NCBI GenBank assembly: GCA_050012175.1 | Contig: JBEKHR010000005.1 | Location: 1-64,000, forward strand | Reading direction: 5' to 3' | Origin: CAVROP01 sp050012175 | Lineage (GTDB): Bacteria > Acidobacteriota > Terriglobia > UBA7540 | Length of the DNA stretch: 64,000 nucleotides | Part shown: positions 40,818 to 48,844 of the stretch, piece after piece | Numbering within the stretch: the first letter of the stretch is position 1 | Layout: each line of letters opens with the position of its first letter | The notes under the pieces: generated by a model | What the model was told of the DNA's origin: nothing | The model's input: the letters and a program-made list of their open reading frames with translations, nothing else | The model's database searches: none | Made by a program: the position numbers and the translations under genes

Positions 40818-41969
40818 GTGAATGTTCCAATTAACAAACTACTGCGCCCCACCTGGGTCGAGATCTCTCTTTCAAAACTGCGCCGGAATTATGAGCGAGT
40901 CCGGCGACTTGCCGGCCGGCGCAAAATGATGGCCGTCATCAAGGCGGACGCCTACGGTCACGGAGCCGTGGCCGTGGCGAATTGTCTGGCCGGCTGCGGC
41001 GCGGATTGGTTCGGAGTGGCGAGCGTCGAAGAAGCCCTCGAATTGAGAGCCGCAGGGATCACGCAGCCCCTACTGCTGCTGGGCGGCCTCTACATGAGCG
41101 ACCCTGCGGACCTCATCAAGTTTCAGCTCACGCCTTCGCTTTCCTCCACTGCCCGGCTTGACACCTACGCCGAGTGCGCTCGACGCTACCGTCGCCCCAT
41201 CGAGTTCCATCTCAAAGTGGACACCGGACTGGGGCGTCTGGGGGTGCCGCCGGACCGCCTGGCGGCGTTCCTGGAGCATTACCAGACGCTCAAAGGCGTG
41301 CGTTTAACCGGCCTCTTCACACACCTTGCTTCCGCCGAGGATCTGCTTGCTACCCAAACGGAAGAGCAGTGTGAGCGGTTCAGGGCTGCACTTGCCCAAC
41401 TGAGTTCGGCCGGAATTGAACCCGCGTGGACTCATGTTTCAAACAGTGGCGCGTTGCTCGGACGCCGCGAGTTTCCTGAAAACATGGTTCGCATCGGAGG
41501 CTTGCTCTACGGGTGCTGCATTCCGCTCGTTGTCCCACCGGGCAAAGACCTTCCGGACCTCCCGGAGTTCGAACCTGTACTCACCTTCAAATCCTGCGTC
41601 GTGTACCTGAAGGACGTTCCCAGCGAGACGCCGCTTGGTTATGGGGAGGCATTCCATACCCGGCGTCCCTCCCGCATCGCCACAGTTCCGGTGGGATACG
41701 CGGACGGCCTCAACCGGGCGCTCTCGAATCGGGGTCATGCCATCGTACGCGGCAGACTTGCGCGGCTCGTCGGTAGCATCAGTATGGACCTCTCGCTTCT
41801 GGATGTGACGGACATTCCCGGTGTCAACATCGGAGACGAAGTCATGCTCATGGGCCGGTCGGAGGAGGCCTCGATTACCGCGCTCGACATCGCGCAGATG
41901 CTCGACACCGTCCCCTATGAGGTTTTGTGCTTGATTGGCAAACGCGTGCCCCGCCTTTATGTGGATTGA
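40818..41969 (+). CDS. alr: Alanine racemase
   Basis: 383 residues starting at GTG 40818. It makes D-alanine for peptidoglycan. The PLP lysine lies in MMAVIKADAYGHGAVAV, close to the N-terminus. The barrel segment PIEFHLKVDTGLGRLGVP and the C-terminal beta domain (VPVGYADGLNRALSNRG, VGSISMDLSLLDVTDIPGVNIGDEVMLMG) are typical. The second catalytic Tyr is likely in LGYGEAFHTRRPSRIATVPVGYADG. It is separated from dnaB by a MITE. Confidence 0.96.
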   Translation: MNVPINKLLRPTWVEISLSKLRRNYERVRRLAGRRKMMAVIKADAYGHGAVAVANCLAGCGADWFGVASVEEALELRAAGITQPLLLLGGLYMSDPADLIKFQLTPSLSSTARLDTYAECARRYRRPIEFHLKVDTGLGRLGVPPDRLAAFLEHYQTLKGVRLTGLFTHLASAEDLLATQTEEQCERFRAALAQLSSAGIEPAWTHVSNSGALLGRREFPENMVRIGGLLYGCCIPLVVPPGKDLPDLPEFEPVLTFKSCVVYLKDVPSETPLGYGEAFHTRRPSRIATVPVGYADGLNRALSNRGHAIVRGRLARLVGSISMDLSLLDVTDIPGVNIGDEVMLMGRSEEASITALDIAQMLDTVPYEVLCLIGKRVPRLYVD

Positions 41970-41994
41970 ACCTGAATTCCGAAGTTGGAGTCGT

Positions 41995-42117
41995 CTGTCA
42001 TCCTGAGCCCGCCGTGCTTTCCGGCGGGCGAAGGATCTCTGCAGTTGTCTTTTGCGCTCAGCATCCAGCGACAAACCGCAGGGATGCTTCTCCCGCAAAG
42101 CGGGCTCAGCATGACAG
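41995..42117. mobile_element. MITE family E, copy 2
   Basis: The ends CTGTCATCCTGAGCCCGC and GCGGGCTCAGCATGACAG form a nearly perfect terminal inverted repeat. The unit has CTTTCCGGCGGGC and GGGATGCTTCTCCCGC stems. It begins 25 bases after the alr stop and may act as its 3' hairpin. Confidence 0.7.
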
Positions 42118-42185
42118 CACTCACGCGCGGTGGCCTCGACAAATTGTCTATTGTCGTCATCCCCGCTCCCTCGGGCGAGCCTTAA

Positions 42186-42305
42186 CCTCTTGTCTTTTCA
42201 ACAACATTCCCGCCTCTGAGGGCTAAGTGCCTTTGTTTTCATGCACATTCCGGCTTTGCCCCCAAGTTTTCCACAGCGGTCCTTTGTTTTCAATAACATT
42301 CGCGC
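42186..42305. repeat. Three-copy degenerate direct repeat
   Basis: CTTGTCTTTTCAACAACATTC (42189-42209), CTTTGTTTTCATGCACATTC (42231-42250) and CTTTGTTTTCAATAACATTC (42282-42301) are spaced 42-51 bases apart in a gene-poor stretch. Function unknown. Confidence 0.5.
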
Positions 42306-42648
42306 ATCGTTCGTTCAAAAAAGAATTCTCTCCGAAGTGCGGCTCACCGTCAAAAGTTGACGGTTGACAGAAGAAGCCCGCCAACAAATCACTTTCCTCG
42401 AGTGCGGGGGATGTTCGTCGCCAGGATGGGCAAAGGCGCTGAGGTGGAGGTAGTTCCTGTGGCCGTTCCACGCCGTAATCATACGCTAGTACGCTAGCTC
42501 ACAAATTGGAATTTGTCAAGCATTAACTGCTGAGGACCAAGCTGCGGGTTTCAGGGGTCAGAGAGTAGGCAGTAAGCAAAGGGCAGCCGGGACCTGATTC
42601 TTAAGTCCGGGTTGGTTGGAGAACGCCCGGCTGAGCTTGAGCCGCGGG
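42306..42648. other. Gene-poor stretch with an operator-like palindrome
   Basis: ACAAATTGGAATTTGT at 42501-42516 is a perfect 7-bp-arm palindrome. On the - strand TTGACA (42519-42514), 17 bases and TAGCGT (42496-42491) form a promoter-like pair, followed at 42482 by a 55-codon open frame (to 42315) with no recognisable family. No other gene is supported. Word repeats (AGGCAGTAAGC) lie near 42565. Confidence 0.35.
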
Positions 42649-42885
42649 TTAGCCCAGTTGTTGCTGGGACTCTGGCATCGCAGCGATTACGGAACGCAAG
42701 AGGGCATTGACAGTCTTCGACGACTTGAACACCGCCGCCACGTCCGGTTCGAGAACCACGGCTACTACACCTTCCGACATCCTCTCGGCAAAGCGATTCG
42801 GCTTGGCTCGGCTGTAGTCGAACCGATACTCCTTCCGCATGGTGTTGCGTACGCTCTGACGTTTCTTAGGGGACGTTTTCTTCAT
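42649..42885 (-). CDS. brnA: BrnA-like antitoxin
   Basis: 78 residues from ATG 42885; TTG 42900 is also in frame but overlaps more of brnT. The pattern MRKEYRFDYSRAKPNRFAERMSEGVVAVVLEPDVAAVFKSSKTVNALLRSV is typical of the ribbon-helix-helix CopG/BrnA-type antitoxin downstream of BrnT toxins. The start overlaps the brnT stop by about 20 bases. It should bind the toxin and autoregulate the operon promoter. The family assignment is from sequence pattern plus genetic context. Confidence 0.8.
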   Translation of the reverse strand: MKKTSPKKRQSVRNTMRKEYRFDYSRAKPNRFAERMSEGVVAVVLEPDVAAVFKSSKTVNALLRSVIAAMPESQQQLG

Positions 42886-43150
42886 AGTCTTTACGCTCAA
42901 GGCGTGTTGCTTTGCGGGCGCTGATGATTCGAATTCTTGATCCGCGAACGGTGAAACAGACCAGAATCAGACGCTGCTGCGCTGAGTGTCCAATGATAAT
43001 CTCGCGGCGCTCATCTCCAGAATGCTCTTCATCCACGAAAACTCGAGCGAGTGGGTCACGAAAGACCGTCAGCGCCTCTACAAAATCAACCCCGTGGCTG
43101 GCATGATTGGCCTCGGCCTTCTTGCGCTCCCACTCAAACTCGAAACTCAT
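42866..43150 (-). CDS. brnT: BrnT family toxin (DUF497)
   Basis: 94 residues from ATG 43150; a longer frame to 43246 is not supported. The N-terminal FEFEWERKKAEANHASHGVDFVEALTVFRDP and the downstream ERREIIIGHSAQQRLILVCFTVRGSRIRIISARKATRLERKDYEE are the DUF497/BrnT pattern of a RelE-fold ribonuclease. It is expected to cleave mRNA under stress, with the overlapping brnA gene encoding the antitoxin. The upstream region lies near repeat words. Family is clear; activity inferred. Confidence 0.88.
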   Translation of the reverse strand: MSFEFEWERKKAEANHASHGVDFVEALTVFRDPLARVFVDEEHSGDERREIIIGHSAQQRLILVCFTVRGSRIRIISARKATRLERKDYEENVP

Positions 43151-43345
43151 TCCACGTACATGATACCATGCAATTGCGCCGTTCCAGCAATTCCTCGGCA
43201 TCAGGGGCGGCGCGGAATGTCGTACGGTGCATGGTCTTGTTGGCAAGTCTAGCGCGGACCCGTCTTGTAAGTCCCCCTGAGCTTCTTGCCGGCCCCTAGG
43301 GACAAGCCGCAGACCTTGAGGAGCGGGTCTGCGCTACCTCGCTTC

Positions 43346-43482
43346 TGGCCTGGCGACGTTCGGTCTTGCCTACAGGCGCAGGGCTAGAGAAATTGCCGGC
43401 AGGTCGCCCGTCAGCTGACGGGTGGCCGCCGTTTCTGTACGATCTGAAAAGCCGCAGACCTAAAAAACAGGTTTGCGCCACC
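43346..43482. repeat. 137-bp direct repeat, copy 1
   Basis: Begins TGGCCTGGCGACGTTCGGTC and ends GGTTTGCGCCACC. It includes GCAGGTCGCCCGTCAGCTGACGGGTGGC and the GCCGCAGACC...GGTTTGCG stem. A copy of equal length and close sequence is at 44509-44645, flanking the gene at 43603-44469. Confidence 0.85.
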
Positions 43483-43602
43483 TGCTAGCGGCTGCACCGC
43501 TCCGGGAGGCAATGGCCGATAGGCAGACTGCTGATGGAAATGGTAAGCTATACCCACAGAAGGGTGGAGCGCGAAGCTGCGGCTCCGCGCCTCTATACTG
43601 CC

Positions 43603-44469
43603 ATGAGGCCGGCGTTGGGAATCACATTTGCGGTTGCGTGGATTTTGGCGGTCGCCGCGTTCGCAGCCGGCCAGAGTCCGACCAGGGTTTCACACCCTCC
43701 AACATATGAAGAGGCACGGGAACTACTCAAGGCCATTTGTCCCAACGGAGTCCGAGCTGACCACCTCGGGCCGATCACGTACCAAGCCTGCAGCCCGTGT
43801 CCGCGCTTCACCACACGGGGGGCTTCTGCCCGACTATGGAAGGGCTATTTCGATCTCCACACGGTCGTTTACGGCAGCTTCTCGGCGCCTGGCGCCCAGG
43901 AAGCCGTCGGCGACTTTTTGGGCTGCGAGGACCACGCCACCACGGCGGACTTCCAGGGGAGCGTGCTCTATCGAAAAACAGCTGGCAGATGGCAAATGCT
44001 GGACTACGCGCGCACTGAAACCTCTCAGTGCAAGGTCGCCCGCCTGCCGAGCGGCCGGGACATTCTGGTCTGCAAGGGATTCATGGGTCACGCCGACGAA
44101 GCGGAGGAGTGGATTTTCTCTTTCGAATTTCAAGGCTCCGCGGGCTGGCGCGAGATCGACCTATTCGCGGTCACCAGCACCTGGGGGGCTTGCGGTCCCA
44201 CCGCCATCGTCGGGTCCATCCCGCGATTCGAGCTACGTGACTTGAATCATGACGGCACGCCCAACCTGAGCATTACGACGAAGGTCATCCGGGAAGAGCA
44301 CAGGGGAAAGATGGGCGTGTGCGCGGGAGATTTTGCCCCTCCGGCGGCGAAGACCTATCGGATCGACTTCCTGCTTGAGCAGGGCACGTTCGTCGTTGCG
44401 CCCTGGAGCGCGGAAGTCAAGGAGATCCTCGAGCAAGAGTTCAGAGTTGCCCGCGGGGAGAGGAAATAG
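43603..44469 (+). CDS. Secreted protein of unknown function, bracketed by direct repeats
   Basis: 288 residues from ATG 43603, which begins a clean signal peptide (RPALGITFAVAWILAVAAFAAGQ). A longer frame from 43534 would place charged residues before it. A TATACT hexamer lies just before this ATG with no Shine-Dalgarno sequence. The mature part carries paired Cys (ICPNGVR, CSPCPRF, LGCEDH, QCKVARL, VCKGFMGH) and a GDLNHDGTPN-like calcium-type turn (RDLNHDGTPNLSITTKV). No family recognised. The gene is flanked by 137-bp direct repeats with 1163 bases between their starts, an arrangement like a duplication or mobile cassette. Confidence 0.6.
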   Translation: MRPALGITFAVAWILAVAAFAAGQSPTRVSHPPTYEEARELLKAICPNGVRADHLGPITYQACSPCPRFTTRGASARLWKGYFDLHTVVYGSFSAPGAQEAVGDFLGCEDHATTADFQGSVLYRKTAGRWQMLDYARTETSQCKVARLPSGRDILVCKGFMGHADEAEEWIFSFEFQGSAGWREIDLFAVTSTWGACGPTAIVGSIPRFELRDLNHDGTPNLSITTKVIREEHRGKMGVCAGDFAPPAAKTYRIDFLLEQGTFVVAPWSAEVKEILEQEFRVARGERK

Positions 44470-44508
44470 CTGGAGTAAGCAAGCGCAGACCCGTTTTCTT
44501 GCGGCTTT

Positions 44509-44645
44509 TGGCCTGGTGACGTTCGGTCTTGCCCACGGGCCCAGGGCTAGAGAAATTGCCGGCAGGTCGCCCGTCAGCTGACGGGTGGCCGCCGTTTCTA
44601 TACGGTCTGAAAAGCCGCAGACCTAAGAAACAGGTCTGCGCTACC
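44509..44645. repeat. 137-bp direct repeat, copy 2
   Basis: Same length as 43346-43482 and nearly identical. Its last bases (GCTACC) provide the stop codon of hisA on the - strand (44641-44643), so the repeat insertion defined or trimmed the hisA 3' end. Confidence 0.85.
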
Positions 44646-45333
44646 GGCTGCTTTTGAACAATTCGGGGAAGACCTTTTGATAAATGGCCATCCCCAGCGC
44701 GGCATTCATCCCCATCTCTTCCAGGGCATTCATTTCTGCATCGGTGGTGATGCCACCTGCGGCGGTGATGGGTAACTGCGTCACGGAGCGCAAGCTTCTA
44801 AACCACGCCAGATTCGTCCCCTGAAGTTGACCTTCCGCGTCAATGTAGGTGCAGAGGAACTCCGAGCAGTAAGGATCGAGCTGCGCCAGCGCCTGCGCCG
44901 AAGTGAGCGGCAAGGTTTCCCGCCAGCCCCGAATGGCCACGCGGTCACCCAGGCAGTCAACCGCCACCATGAGCTTCTCGCGAGGGACGACGGCAAGGAG
45001 AGATCGGAGGAACTCGGCGTTGATGCCGCAGGGCGTAAACGCGCTGCTGCCCACGATCACCTTGTGCGCGCCGCCCTGCACCGTTTGGACTGCTTTTTCC
45101 ACCGTGCGGATTCCTCCCCCGACGCGGCAGGGTTTTCGCTGGCAGAGTTGACGGATAATATCGCTGTGGTCTCCTCGGCCCAGCGCTCCATCAAGGTCGA
45201 TGACCTGAATTTGGGGATAGGCGGCAAATTTCTCGAGCACCGCCAGCGGGTCCGGCAACTCCAGGAACTTCTCCCGCCCCTGGACGAGTTGAACCACCTT
45301 GCCACCCATTAAGTCGATGCAGGGAATTATCAT
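44641..45333 (-). CDS. hisA: ProFAR isomerase, histidine pathway
   Basis: 230 residues. HisA is a beta-alpha barrel that isomerises ProFAR to PRFAR in histidine synthesis. N-terminal IIPCIDLMGGKVVQLVQG with the first catalytic Asp; the phosphate loops VGGGIRTVE and AAGGITTDAEM; the second catalytic Asp likely in FLCTYIDAEGQLQG. The C-terminus ends LFKSSR, and the stop TAG lies in the end of a 137-bp repeat. It is the last gene of the leftward his operon, 295 bases after hisF, with repeats in the gap. Confidence 0.95.
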   Translation of the reverse strand: MIIPCIDLMGGKVVQLVQGREKFLELPDPLAVLEKFAAYPQIQVIDLDGALGRGDHSDIIRQLCQRKPCRVGGGIRTVEKAVQTVQGGAHKVIVGSSAFTPCGINAEFLRSLLAVVPREKLMVAVDCLGDRVAIRGWRETLPLTSAQALAQLDPYCSEFLCTYIDAEGQLQGTNLAWFRSLRSVTQLPITAAGGITTDAEMNALEEMGMNAALGMAIYQKVFPELFKSSR

Positions 45334-45354
45334 TGCGTATCCAGCCGAAGGGAA

Positions 45355-45630
45355 AGTCGAAAGGTTAAAGGCTAAAGGTTAAAGGCTAAAGATAACGGTT
45401 GAAGTCTAATGGGATACCGAAGTACGCTCTGGCCTGTTATTCCCACCGGAGCGAGGAATCTCGTTAACCGTTTGCTTCCAAAGCGAGATTCCTCTCCCGC
45501 GACTGCGGGATCGGAATGACAACGTTCCATAATGGTTTTTCGGCATCCTGCAAAAGTGAAACAACCCTACACTGGTTTGGACTTTTTACTTTCGACCTTT
45601 GCCATTTGCCTTTTGCCCTTTGCCTTCCTT
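45355..45630. repeat. Word repeats plus truncated MITE C between hisA and hisF
   Basis: AAAGGTTAAAGGCTAAAGGTTAAAGGCTAAAG (45358-45390) and the complementary CTTTGCCATTTGCCTTTTGCCCTTTGCC (45598-45625) bracket a copy of MITE family C (45430-45550) that has lost its left end. Together these make one nested palindrome in the middle of the operon. Confidence 0.65.
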
Positions 45631-46435
45631 ATAAACGCACGGGCACGCCTTGTGACTGCAAGTACTCCTTGAGGCTGCGCATCGTATATGTTTCGAAATG
45701 GAAAATCGAGGCCGCCAAGGCGGCATCCGCATGGCCTTTCAGGAAGACTTCCGCAAAATGTTCGGGCCCCCCGGCGCCGCCCGAAGCGATAACAGGAATA
45801 TGGAGGGCCTCGGCAATGGTCTTCGTCAGCTCACAATCGAAGCCTGCCTGCGTGCCGTCCGCATCCATGGAAGTCAGAAGGATTTCACCAGCGCCGCGTG
45901 ATTCAACTTCCCGAGCCCATTCCACGGCGCCCAGTTCGGTTTGCTTCGTGCCGCCGTAAGTCAATACTCTCCAGTGTGGAGCGGCCCTGGCCCCACCCTC
46001 CAGGGGCGCACTTTCCTGGTCGCCCGTCGCCACTCGCCGGCGCGCGTCGATAGCCACAACGAGTACTTGCCGCCCAAAGTGCTCCGCAATCTGGCTCAAC
46101 ACTTCGGGAGATTCAACCGCAGCCGTATTCACGGCCACCTTATCGGCCCCGGCGGAGAGCAATCGTTGCGCATCCTCCAGGGTCCTCACGCCCCCGCCCA
46201 CCGTCAGCGGTATGAAGAGCCTGCGCGCCACCCGGTGTACGGTATCCATCAGCGTAGCGCGTCCCTCGCGGGAAGCCGATATGTCCAGCATGACCAGTTC
46301 GTCCGCGCCCTCGCGGTTATACGCCTCGGCCAGTTCACCCGGGTCTCCGGCATCTCTTAGATTCACAAACTTGATGCCTTTGACCACTCGGCCGTTCTTG
46401 CAATCCAGGCATGGAATGATGCGTTTTGCAAACAT
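45629..46435 (-). CDS. hisF: Imidazole glycerol phosphate synthase, cyclase subunit
   Basis: 268 residues, family-typical. HisF accepts ammonia from HisH through its barrel and makes IGP and AICAR. RIIPCLDCKNGRVVKGIKFVNLRDAGDP at the N-terminus, LTVGGGVRTLEDAQRLLSAGADKVAVNTAA, the catalytic region EILLTSMDADGTQAGFDCELT and VIASGGAGGPEHFAEVF are all present. An extension around residues 130-150 (ATGDQESAPLEGGARA) is longer than usual. It lies in the his operon between hisH and hisA; word-repeat DNA separates it from both. Confidence 0.96.
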   Translation of the reverse strand: MFAKRIIPCLDCKNGRVVKGIKFVNLRDAGDPGELAEAYNREGADELVMLDISASREGRATLMDTVHRVARRLFIPLTVGGGVRTLEDAQRLLSAGADKVAVNTAAVESPEVLSQIAEHFGRQVLVVAIDARRRVATGDQESAPLEGGARAAPHWRVLTYGGTKQTELGAVEWAREVESRGAGEILLTSMDADGTQAGFDCELTKTIAEALHIPVIASGGAGGPEHFAEVFLKGHADAALAASIFHFETYTMRSLKEYLQSQGVPVRL

Positions 46436-46436
46436 A

Positions 46437-46537
46437 GGAAGTTGTCAGTCGTCAGTTCTCAGTTGTCAGTGGTCAGTGGTCAGTGGTCCGTTGTCCTTTT
46501 CTGCAACGGACCACTGACCACGGACAACGGACAGGCG
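46437..46537. repeat. Word-repeat palindrome between hisF and hisH
   Basis: The left arm is made of CAGTTGTCAGTGGTCAGTGGTCAG-type words and TGGTCCGTTGTCC. The right arm is ACGGACCACTGACCACGGACAACGGACAG. A single hairpin with a short loop near 46500 can form, inside the his operon. Confidence 0.7.
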
Positions 46538-46539
46538 TT

Positions 46540-47133
46540 TCACAGGCTCAAGAAATTCCCCAACACTTTCAGCCCAATTTCTCCCGACTTTTCCGGGTGA
46601 AACTGCACCGCCCAGATGTTCTTCATCTCCAGGCCCGCTGCGAAAGTCTGCCCATAGTGAGTTACTGCCGAACTTTCTTTGGTAGCTGGTCCGTAGTAAG
46701 AGTGACAGTAATAAACGAAACTGCCGTCCGCAACCCCTCTGAAGAGCCCGCTGCGGCTGCGAATCTCCAGTTGGCTCCAGCCCACATGTGGAACTTTGAA
46801 GACTCCTTCGAATCGAGTCACGTGGCCGGGGAGCAATGCGAGCCCGGGAACCTCCGGCGCTTCGTCACTGGCTTCGTAGAGCGCCTGGAGACCCAAACAG
46901 ATCCCCAGGAACGGCGTGCCGCCGGCCAGCAAGTCGCGAAGAGGCTTCAGAAGCCGGCGCTCCTCGAGGGCTCTCATCATCGTGCCGAAGTGACCTTGAC
47001 CGGGAAAAATGATCTTCGCGGCGGAGCGGAGCGACTCCGGCCTGTGCATCACCTCGGCTGAGTGTCCGAGGTGCTCAACGGCCTTCAGCACCGAGCCAAC
47101 ATTGCCGGCGCCGTAGTTGAGTAACGCGATCAC
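46540..47133 (-). CDS. hisH: Imidazole glycerol phosphate synthase, glutamine amidotransferase subunit
   Basis: 197 residues. It supplies ammonia to HisF from glutamine. Class-I amidotransferase motifs: ALLNYGAGNVGSVLKAVEHLG, GQGHFGTMMRALEE, FLGICLGLQALY (nucleophile Cys), HVGWSQLEI, and AVQFHPEKSG with the catalytic His and Glu. It overlaps hisB by four bases (ATGA at 47130-47133), showing translational coupling. The word-repeat palindrome follows its stop. Confidence 0.96.
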   Translation of the reverse strand: MIALLNYGAGNVGSVLKAVEHLGHSAEVMHRPESLRSAAKIIFPGQGHFGTMMRALEERRLLKPLRDLLAGGTPFLGICLGLQALYEASDEAPEVPGLALLPGHVTRFEGVFKVPHVGWSQLEIRSRSGLFRGVADGSFVYYCHSYYGPATKESSAVTHYGQTFAAGLEMKNIWAVQFHPEKSGEIGLKVLGNFLSL

Positions 47134-47732
47134 AGCAGTCCTTTGGTGCTGGGGAGTTGGGCCTTGAGGCGAGGGTCGCGCGAACAGGCATAGCGCAAAG
47201 CACGCGCTAAGGCTTTGAACAACGCCTCGACGGCATGGTGGCTCGAACGCCCATAGGCCAGTTTCAGGTGTACGCTGGCCCCCGCGCTCGACGCAAATCC
47301 GTTGAAGAAGTCTTCCAACAGTTCTGTCTGCAAGTCGCCGACGTACCTTGCCTTGATCGGCGCGTTGAGCACCAGGTAGGGCCGCCCACTCAGGTCGATG
47401 GCGGCGATAGCCAGGGTTTCATCCATGGGCATCAGGAAGTAACCCGCCCGATTAATGCCTTTTTTCGCCCCCAGTGCTTGCCGGAACACCTGCCCCAAGA
47501 CAATGCCAATATCCTCGACCGTATGGTGCTGGTCAACATCCAGGTCGCCGCGCGCCTCAACTTCCAGATCGAATCCGCCATGACGGGCAAACAGCTCCAG
47601 CATGTGATCGAGAAAGCGAATGCCGGTGGAAACCTTGTAGCGACCGCGCCCGTCCAGGTTCAGCCGGATGCGGACGTCGGTCTCTGCGGTCTTGCGGCGG
47701 AGGCCCGCCCTGCGCGCCCTCATGCGAACCAT
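47130..47732 (-). CDS. hisB: Imidazoleglycerol-phosphate dehydratase
   Basis: 200 residues, the monofunctional dehydratase. Metal-binding motifs are GIRFLDHMLELFARHGGFDLEV, DLDVDQHHTVEDIGIVLGQVF, FNGFASSAGASVHLKLAYGRSSHHAVEALFKALARAL. The first residues (MVRMRARRAG) may be longer than the true N-terminus; the frame overlaps the hisC end by 13 bases and hisH by 4. It dehydrates IGP to imidazole acetol phosphate. There is no phosphatase domain of the fused enterobacterial HisB type, so histidinol phosphatase must be elsewhere. Confidence 0.95.
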   Translation of the reverse strand: MVRMRARRAGLRRKTAETDVRIRLNLDGRGRYKVSTGIRFLDHMLELFARHGGFDLEVEARGDLDVDQHHTVEDIGIVLGQVFRQALGAKKGINRAGYFLMPMDETLAIAAIDLSGRPYLVLNAPIKARYVGDLQTELLEDFFNGFASSAGASVHLKLAYGRSSHHAVEALFKALARALRYACSRDPRLKAQLPSTKGLL

Positions 47733-48844
47733 CCTGTTTGGGAATAGGTGACGAAGTTGCGCCAGGCTTTTGTCCCGTTCCTGGTCTCGATCAAATGCTC
47801 CTGCCTTTCCAGTTCTTCGAGCAAGCGGCGCGTCTGCGCATGGGAACCGATGGTGAACCGCAAGTAACCCTTGAGATGCGGATCGTAGCTCCAGTCGCGC
47901 ACCAAAATCCCCTCCGCGCGGAGGCGCTGGGCGATTTCCGGCGCGCGCTCCCCGACACGAGTCAAAATGAAATTGGCAGAACTCCGCACATAAGGAATCC
48001 CCCGAGACCCGAGCCAGCGATAAACGAGGTCGCGGTTAGCGCGAACTTCCGCCACGTATTTCCTTACATGCCTTTCATGCTGGATGGCAATCGACGCTGC
48101 CAGCAGGGCCAGCGAATTCACCTGGAAAGGGCTTTGAGCCCGGTGCATTAGTTCCACAAGTTCAGGGTTGCCGAACATAAAACCCATTCGTAACGCCGCC
48201 AGTCCAAACGCTTTCGAAAACGTCCTGGTCACGAGAAGGTTTTCATACTTTCTGATCCAGGGCAGAACCGTCTCACCGGAATAGTCGTAATACGCTTCGT
48301 CGACTAACACCAGGACGTGCGGCGCAGCCTCCAGGAGAGTGCGCAGATCAGGCTTGGAAATCTGCGTCCCGGTGGGGTTATTGGGGCTGGCCAGAGGTAC
48401 CCAGCGGGTTTTCTTGTGGATCGCGGTCACGATGCTTTCCACTGGAAGTCGGAAGTGCTCGTCGTAGCGAACCCGCTCGATGTCGCCACCCGCCACGTTG
48501 TGAAAGAATTCGTAAACCGGGAAGGTTGGAGCAGGCGCCAGGAGCACATCACCGGGATCAACAAAGGCGTCGCAGATCGCCTTGATCGCGTCGTCGGTGC
48601 CGTTGGTCAGGAGCATCTCTTCCGGCTTGACTCCGAAATAGCGCGCCAGGGTCTGCCGGCTCTCCCCGTACTCCGGGTATCGCGTGAGCATTTCAGGGGT
48701 TAGAGCACGACGCAAGGCGCGGACAACTTCCGGGGCACACCCCACCGTGTTCTCGTTGAAGTCCAGGCGCAGTTTCCCCGCCCGCCCTTCCATGGGGGGG
48801 CGGTATTTCTTCAGTCGTTCCACCGCCTTGCGGGGGCGAATCAT
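47720..48844 (-). CDS. hisC: Histidinol-phosphate aminotransferase
   Basis: 374 residues from ATG 48844, which overlaps the hisD stop (ATGA); the upstream in-frame stretch is spurious. It transaminates imidazole acetol phosphate. PLP-aminotransferase landmarks: RLDFNENTVGCAPEVV, PEEMLLTNGTDDAIKAICDAF, PLASPNNPTGTQISK, HVLVLVDEAYYDYSG, and the PLP lysine likely in RTFSKAFGLAALRMGF. It lies fourth in the leftward operon, tightly coupled to hisD upstream and overlapping hisB downstream. Confidence 0.95.
   Translation of the reverse strand: MIRPRKAVERLKKYRPPMEGRAGKLRLDFNENTVGCAPEVVRALRRALTPEMLTRYPEYGESRQTLARYFGVKPEEMLLTNGTDDAIKAICDAFVDPGDVLLAPAPTFPVYEFFHNVAGGDIERVRYDEHFRLPVESIVTAIHKKTRWVPLASPNNPTGTQISKPDLRTLLEAAPHVLVLVDEAYYDYSGETVLPWIRKYENLLVTRTFSKAFGLAALRMGFMFGNPELVELMHRAQSPFQVNSLALLAASIAIQHERHVRKYVAEVRANRDLVYRWLGSRGIPYVRSSANFILTRVGERAPEIAQRLRAEGILVRDWSYDPHLKGYLRFTIGSHAQTRRLLEELERQEHLIETRNGTKAWRNFVTYSQTGWFA

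Noticed and set aside
42260..42280. DnaA-box-like TTTTCCACA as replication origin
   Set aside because: A single imperfect box, with no dnaA, dnaN or AT-rich element nearby.
42186..42305. CRISPR array from the three spaced repeats
   Set aside because: Only three degenerate copies with uneven spacing, no cas genes, and repeats not of CRISPR type.
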